From the NCBI GenBank assembly GCA_019055375.1, contig JAHQIW010007392.1, forward strand, positions 25,001-89,000: DNA of 64,000 nucleotides, read 5' to 3'. Position numbers and translations under genes: made by a program. Below are positions 60,701 through 64,000 of the stretch, one piece after another. The stretch is from Parelaphostrongylus tenuis. Its lineage: Eukaryota > Nematoda > Chromadorea > Rhabditida > Metastrongylidae. The stretch's first letter is position 1; every line of letters starts with the position of its first letter. The notes under the pieces are model-generated. The model did not search any database. It was given only the letters and a program-made list of their open reading frames with translations, and was not told where the DNA came from.

Positions 60701-62780
60701 TGGTTTATCAGTGCTCTATTGTCACATAGTCTTATTCTTCTGCGTTGAGATTCTAATCATTTGTCTTCTGCTCCCCAGTTCAACCACTCAGTCGCAGGGA
60801 GGAACGAGATTTGTACAGCGAAGAACGGATTTTTTGAATGTGGCATCTGACGAACAAACAAAAAATGTTTCTTGAGAAAAAATTCAGTAAACCAATGATG
60901 TAAAGTGGAGTGCAAAAACGTTTGCGTCAACCGGGATTTGAACTCAGATCTTATTCTTTCCGATCTCTTTCAGATCTCAAATTTTAGTGTATATACGTAC
61001 ATGTATGTGTACATATAGAACTTGGATTAATGCATCGAGGCATTTTTCATGAATCTATCAATTTCTCGTGAATCTCTTCGATTGCTATAGTGATCAAGTC
61101 AATACGATACCTCAATATGCGGTTGAGGAGTAGCTTAGTATCGGAGTAGAAATCCTGTTATTGAAACTAGCCAACCCCATTGTTGTAGGTCGACGACGTT
61201 ACGATCGTAAGCAAGCTGGATTCGGTGGTCAAACGAAACCCATCTTTAGGAAGAAGGCTAAGACAACCAAGAAGATCGTACTTCGTATGGAGTGTACAGA
61301 GTGCAAGCATAAGAAGCAGCTTCCTATTAAGCGGTAGGCATATGATTTATTCAAAATCATATCTCGTTGCTAACACATCGTTTTGATTAACTAGTTAATG
61401 TTCTTTAATGAAGCTACCTCTTGGTGTTTATGTTTTGCATTTAACGTCAGTTAACACAGAGGGTTCTGTGCATCCATTCATTGTGAAATTTAGCATAGTA
61501 TGTAATGGAAAGGTTAGATTTATTGATGATATCCCACATTCAAGAACCTTGTAATGCCAAAAAAAAGAATGTCTAAAGCCTAAGCGAGGTTGGTACACCA
61601 GGGCCATACACCGGTGTTTCGGAGGTTTCGGCCTCCTCGTTAGTGACCCTCGCCCCACAGTTAGCCGTGCATTGTAGCAAGGAGCTCCACTACTCAAAAA
61701 GGAGCTCCACTACGCAAAGTCAAACCCTCCATCACGTTCGCGTCGCAGAGTACCTCCTTGCTACAATTCAGGGCTTAATGTGGGGAGGGGGTCACTGACG
61801 AAGAGGACGAACCTCCGAAACACCGGTGTATGGCCCTGGCGTACCAACCTCGTTTCAGGCTTGAAACATTCTTTCTTTTTTGGAATAGTTTTGAATGTTT
61901 ATTGCGAGGTTTTAGAAACAGTCGATCTTTTGGATCAACTTGTAATAATAAGGGCTCGCGTGATGCGATAGTGAGAGGTGCTGTGCGGCGCGAACGTGAT
62001 CGACTGTTTGACATCGCGCTCAAGGCTCAATAGTCCTTCCATCCTTCCAGGATTGTCGGATTGCTACCAGACTTGTCCAGGAGGATAGCGCTCAGATTGC
62101 CCAGCACTACCCATCTCGAGTTTTTGTAAAGGCTAGATATGCATTCTGTCACCTCAAATGATGCTTGATGAAGTCGTATGCATGACGCATCGCTCAGGAA
62201 TTAGTCGACGCCAAGAGCTCTACCTCTAAATGAAGTCTTTTGTTGACCGCGTTTAGCATTCACAAGTGTCATTTTCCAAAGTTTCTTATGTTTTTACTGG
62301 TTTTTTTTTTGCAGCGTTATGATGTTTCAAATTTACTTAGAAGAATTGAGTGGTAAGCAAAAAATCGGCTTCCGACAAAAATTGAACCCGCGCCTCATCT
62401 ATACCTGGGACACGTGCTTCAACTACATCAGCGACGCTACCGCTTACCACTCATTCTTCAATATCTCTATGTCATAGCTATCAGTCACCAAATATCGACT
62501 AGGTTTGGTCGAGGAAGCAATATCGCTCTGTAAACCTCTCCGCGGTATAAATGAGACGTGGGTTCAACTCTCGGTCTGAGATCGAGTTTTTTGCTCACTC
62601 CACGCAACTCTCCCAGGTATCTATTTCCTTATCTTTGAAAATGTCGTGTCCAGAAAAAGACATCCACATTGAATGAGGAGTGATTGATGTTGTCGTTTCC
62701 TATTCGAAATGTTTTCCAGGTGCAAACACTTCGAGTTAGGAGGACAGAAGAAGGCACGCGGCCAAGTTATTCAATTCTAA
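57799..62780 (+). CDS. rpl-41: Large-subunit ribosomal protein eL42 (RPL36A/RPL44)
   Basis: Zinc-binding component of the 60S subunit near the E site. Complete, 105 residues, the usual length. Exons are 57799-57910 ([16 protein letters not shown] ... [11 protein letters not shown]), 61189-61333 ([19 protein letters not shown] ... [17 protein letters not shown]) and 62720-62780 ([22 protein letters not shown] at 62778). Splice phases are 1 and 2 and agree. Four zinc-ligand cysteines are present as two pairs (FCDGKC and ECTEC), plus one more Cys after the last splice. The introns are unusually large for a ribosomal protein gene (3278 and 1386 bases) and carry SINEs, a LINE tail and palindromic elements. 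A likely SL acceptor precedes the ATG, and AATAAA lies 30 bases after the stop. The symbol follows C. elegans usage from memory. Confidence 0.96.
57945..58101 (+). mobile_element. Family D tRNA-like retroposon with 12-bp direct repeats, in eL42 intron 1
   Basis: GTTTATCTTTGT occurs at 57945-57956 and 58090-58101. Between them lies one tRNA-like unit: GTGCCTCGGTGGTGTAGTGC, GCGTCCCCTGATAG, GCGGGTTCGATTCCCACTTGAGGC, then the family edge TTCACCACTCAATTCTCTTAG. The matching direct repeats make a target-site duplication very likely. It begins only about 35 bases after the donor of exon 1. Confidence 0.85.
58245..58380 (-). repeat. tRNA-like repeat (family C)
   Basis: Edges AATAATGCGGAGTGCTGTGCAAAA and TTTGCACGCACTC are inverted. 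The minus-strand core reads GCGTCGGTGGTGCAACGGTT ... GAGTGAGATCTGGGTTCGAATCCCGGCTGACGC, with a 7-bp acceptor-like pairing. It lies in eL42 intron 1. Confidence 0.8.
58530..58920. repeat. Palindromic MITE-like element (family E)
   Basis: Left arm: TCAGAGCCATGCGCACGTTTCGGCGG ... CCATCAGTGGCCCACGC. Right arm: GCGTGGGCCACTGATGAAGCGGG ... CCGCCGAAACGTGCGCATGCC. The arms pair over about 90 bases. Many ORFs on both strands across it are artefacts of the palindrome. Located in eL42 intron 1. Confidence 0.85.
59185..59262 (-). repeat. tRNA-like sequence, probable SINE head or pseudogene
   Basis: The minus strand reads GAGGCCTGGATAGCGCAGTGGTTAACGATGC, then GACAAGGCGCAGGTTCAGTCCG. A-box and B-box layouts are present, but the acceptor ends do not pair. 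No intact tRNA can be drawn. Confidence 0.5.
59263..59930. other. Part of eL42 intron 1, no feature recognised
   Basis: Overlapping ORFs on both strands at 59470-59731 have no recognisable motif, and I do not treat them as genes. A transposon origin is possible. Confidence 0.35.
59935..60240 (-). mobile_element. 5'-truncated LINE, C-terminal end of reverse-transcriptase ORF
   Basis: The minus-strand frame reads [50 protein letters not shown] and SCWYPSESL, then a GGTGATACAGGTGATAGGAC 3' end. It is nearly identical in protein to the copy at 5037, so the two insertions come from the same family and are not very old. It lies in eL42 intron 1. Confidence 0.87.
60241..60889. other. Part of eL42 intron 1, no feature recognised
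   Basis: No repeat or exon could be supported. Short hydrophobic ORFs near 60687 have no gene context. Confidence 0.35.
60890..60985 (-). repeat. tRNA-like repeat (family C), truncated
   Basis: AATGATGTAAAGTGGAGTGCAAAAACG followed by GCGTCAACCGGGATTTGAACTCAGATCTTATTC matches the T-arm half of family C. The other half is missing. Confidence 0.6.
61560..61925. repeat. Palindromic MITE-like element (family E) in eL42 intron 2
   Basis: The left arm has AGCGAGGTTGGTACACCAGGGCC, ACACCGGTGTTTCGGAGGTT and CGTTAGTGACCCTCGCCCC. The right arm has GGGGTCACTGACGAAGAGG, CCTCCGAAACACCGGTGTATGG and GGCGTACCAACCTCG. The core GAAACACCGGTGT is itself a near palindrome. Confidence 0.85.
61965..62235 (+). repeat. 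SINE family A, older copy
   Basis: GATGCGATAGTGAGAGGTGCTG (decayed A-box), TGACATCGCGCTCAAGGC, CCAGACTTGTCCAGGAGGATAGC, AAAGGCTAGATATGCATTC and CGCCAAGAGCTCTACC follow the family A order. It lies in eL42 intron 2, immediately after the palindromic element. Confidence 0.75.
62310..62625. repeat. Family D element, full-length but decayed
   Basis: A minus-strand unit (TTGAACCCGCGCCTCATCTATACCTGGG) and a plus-strand unit (GGTATAAATGAGACGTGGGTTCAACTC) are separated by ATATCTCTATGTCATAGCTATCAG ... GGTTTGGTCGAGGAAGCAATATCGCT, the same spacer as near 26950-27030. It ends about 95 bases before the last eL42 exon. Confidence 0.7.
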
Positions 62781-62809
62781 GTTCACTGTTTGTTGTTGTT
62801 CATCTCCTC

Positions 62810-62815
62810 AATAAA
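62810..62815 (+). terminator. Polyadenylation signal of the eL42 gene
   Basis: AATAAA 30 bases after the stop codon at 62778-62780, in the expected position for a short nematode 3' UTR. Confidence 0.85.
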
Positions 62816-62820
62816 ACAGA

Positions 62821-63345
62821 AATTTCATAATGATTTTGTCTATGTATCTGTGAGGGCGGTCATTGTCCGTGATTGTTCAGTCGGTGGTTGTAAAGAAAAT
62901 GTGTTGCGTTGGCTTGAAAGGTGTTGAGAGACGTGGAATTTGCAGAAAGAGATTGTATAGAGTTGAAGTGATATCTCGATGCCATATACTCCCTTGGAGA
63001 CTCAGTTGATGTCGGCTGGGTTTGATCTCTTGCTACGATGGATGGTGTACGGGTACTGGACGCTTCGGGAAAAGGTCGGTGTCACCCTCTATTCACCTGA
63101 GGAATGCGTTCATAGTTGGGATGCCGATGAGCTGTTATATCGCAGTTTGATCTCCATAGGAGCAGTAAGCGATTGTTGTTCCGTCCTCTGAGTACAATTG
63201 CATCTTAGGTCTGCCCAAGGAGTCTGAGGGATCTAGGGTTCCAGTCCTAGCTAGTTCAATTCTGTTTTGTAGAATTACTAGGTAGAAATTATCCCAGAAT
63301 ATATCATACCTTCCGTTTGAGTATTTTGTCACGAGCACGCTCAAC
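62821..63345. other. Downstream of eL42, no supported gene
   Basis: Small open frames on both strands at 62979-63377 show no family I recognise. The minus-strand frame (80 codons, containing YDIFWDNFYLVILQNRIELA) runs into the palindromic repeat and is probably not a gene. Confidence 0.3.
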
Positions 63346-63349
63346 TTCC

Positions 63350-63840
63350 AATATGCCTGGTCATATTTTTGAGCCATGCGTATGATCTGCCATAGAGTAA
63401 CTCATGGAGCCCGATACACGTCGTTTGGCCTTAACAGCCTCGTCACTCGGGCGTTACCCTTTGTCTTTAACCAATCGTCTCGGAGGAACCCAAACCCTAT
63501 GAAGAGAAAGCGCTGACGTACGAAGAAAACGGTGTATTAAAAGTTGAGCGTGCTCTCAAGAAAGACGCTCGAACAAAGGGCTGATAATTTAGCGATACCA
63601 GCAAAGAGCAGTTGAGTGCAAAACACTGCCAAGCATATTTTCTTCAATGGAACGTGTAAATCGTGCATCTGCGCCTTCTCTATATAGGGGCTAGGTTTCC
63701 TCTGAGAGGGCTAAAATAGAGACAAAGTGTATTGCCCGATTGAAGAGGCTGTTGAGGCCGAAACACGTGAATCGGGGCTCTATAAGTGATCTATGACAGA
63801 CCACATGCATCGGCTTGGAAAATGATCATCAGGCATATCC
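63350..63840. repeat. Palindromic MITE-like element (family F)
   Basis: Left arm: GCCTGGTCATATTTTTGAGCC, GGAGCCCGATACACGTCG, TAACAGCCTCGTC. Right arm: GAGGCTGTTGAGGCCGAAACACG, ATCGGGGCTCTATAAG, GGAAAATGATCATCAGGC. It is the same family as the elements at 14-840. Confidence 0.75.
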
Positions 63841-63844
63841 TAGA

Positions 63845-64000
63845 ATATGGCTGAGAATCATTTTTTGAGCCACGCATGTCAGTGGTCTATTAAAGAGGGC
63901 TGACTTATAGAGCCCGATACACGTGTTTCGATCTTGCGATCTCGTCACGGGTTGCAGTTACCCTTTCTCGTCGTTTGCTAATCTCTGTGGGTGCTCCAGT
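63845..64000. repeat. Palindromic family F, one arm, cut by the window end
   Basis: TTTGAGCCACGCATGTCAGTGG, AGAGCCCGATACACGTGTTTCGATCTTGCGATC and GTGGGTGCTCCAGT match the 395-600 element. The second arm would lie beyond the window. Confidence 0.75.

Noticed and set aside
1..64000. CRISPR arrays, operons or bacterial-type features
   Set aside because: The direct repeats seen have no regular spacing, genes are spliced and nematode-like, and no prokaryotic gene is present.

Overview
The window is nuclear DNA of a nematode, most likely a strongylid (clade V, hookworm-like) parasite. Evidence: a nematode cuticle collagen with Gly-X-Y blocks and Cys clusters; an animal haem peroxidase preceded by two ShKT modules; genes split into small exons by many introns, some near 55-60 bp and others of several kb; a probable spliced-leader acceptor just before the start codon of a ribosomal protein gene; and an AT-rich background full of tRNA-derived SINEs, mariner relics, 5'-truncated LINE ends and palindromic elements. 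The genus is inferred from gene style and repeats, not demonstrated. Layout: 1-17.4 kb has no gene I can support and holds palindromic repeats, a LINE end, an internally deleted mariner and SINEs. About 17.5-35.65 kb (+) is one ShKT-haem peroxidase gene; sixteen exons from 18422 onward join with consistent phase at every junction, and introns of 2.9-4 kb host mariner, LINE and tRNA-like insertions. 35.65-40.8 kb is repeats, including a large foldback element and a dead mariner. About 40.83-54.78 kb (+) is an oxysterol-binding-protein-related gene (end of a PH domain, linker exons, full lipid-binding domain). Its fourth large intron contains, on the opposite strand at 43431-44523, a cuticle collagen gene. 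54.8-57.8 kb is an unassigned ORF and SINEs. 57799-62780 (+) is a complete three-exon gene for ribosomal protein eL42, with SINEs, a LINE end and palindromic elements in its introns. The window ends in the same palindromic family that opens it. The genes do not form a pathway. Peroxidase and collagen could both act in cuticle formation (matrix protein and possible cross-linking enzyme), but nothing here shows co-regulation. Two genes carry apparent lesions: an in-frame TAG in the collagen and a one-base frameshift in the OSBP gene that removal of one G would exactly cure. Either could be a consensus error or a real allele. The most unusual structure is a family of retroposons built from tRNA-like units, often as two units in inverted orientation; two copies are flanked by perfect 12-bp direct repeats.
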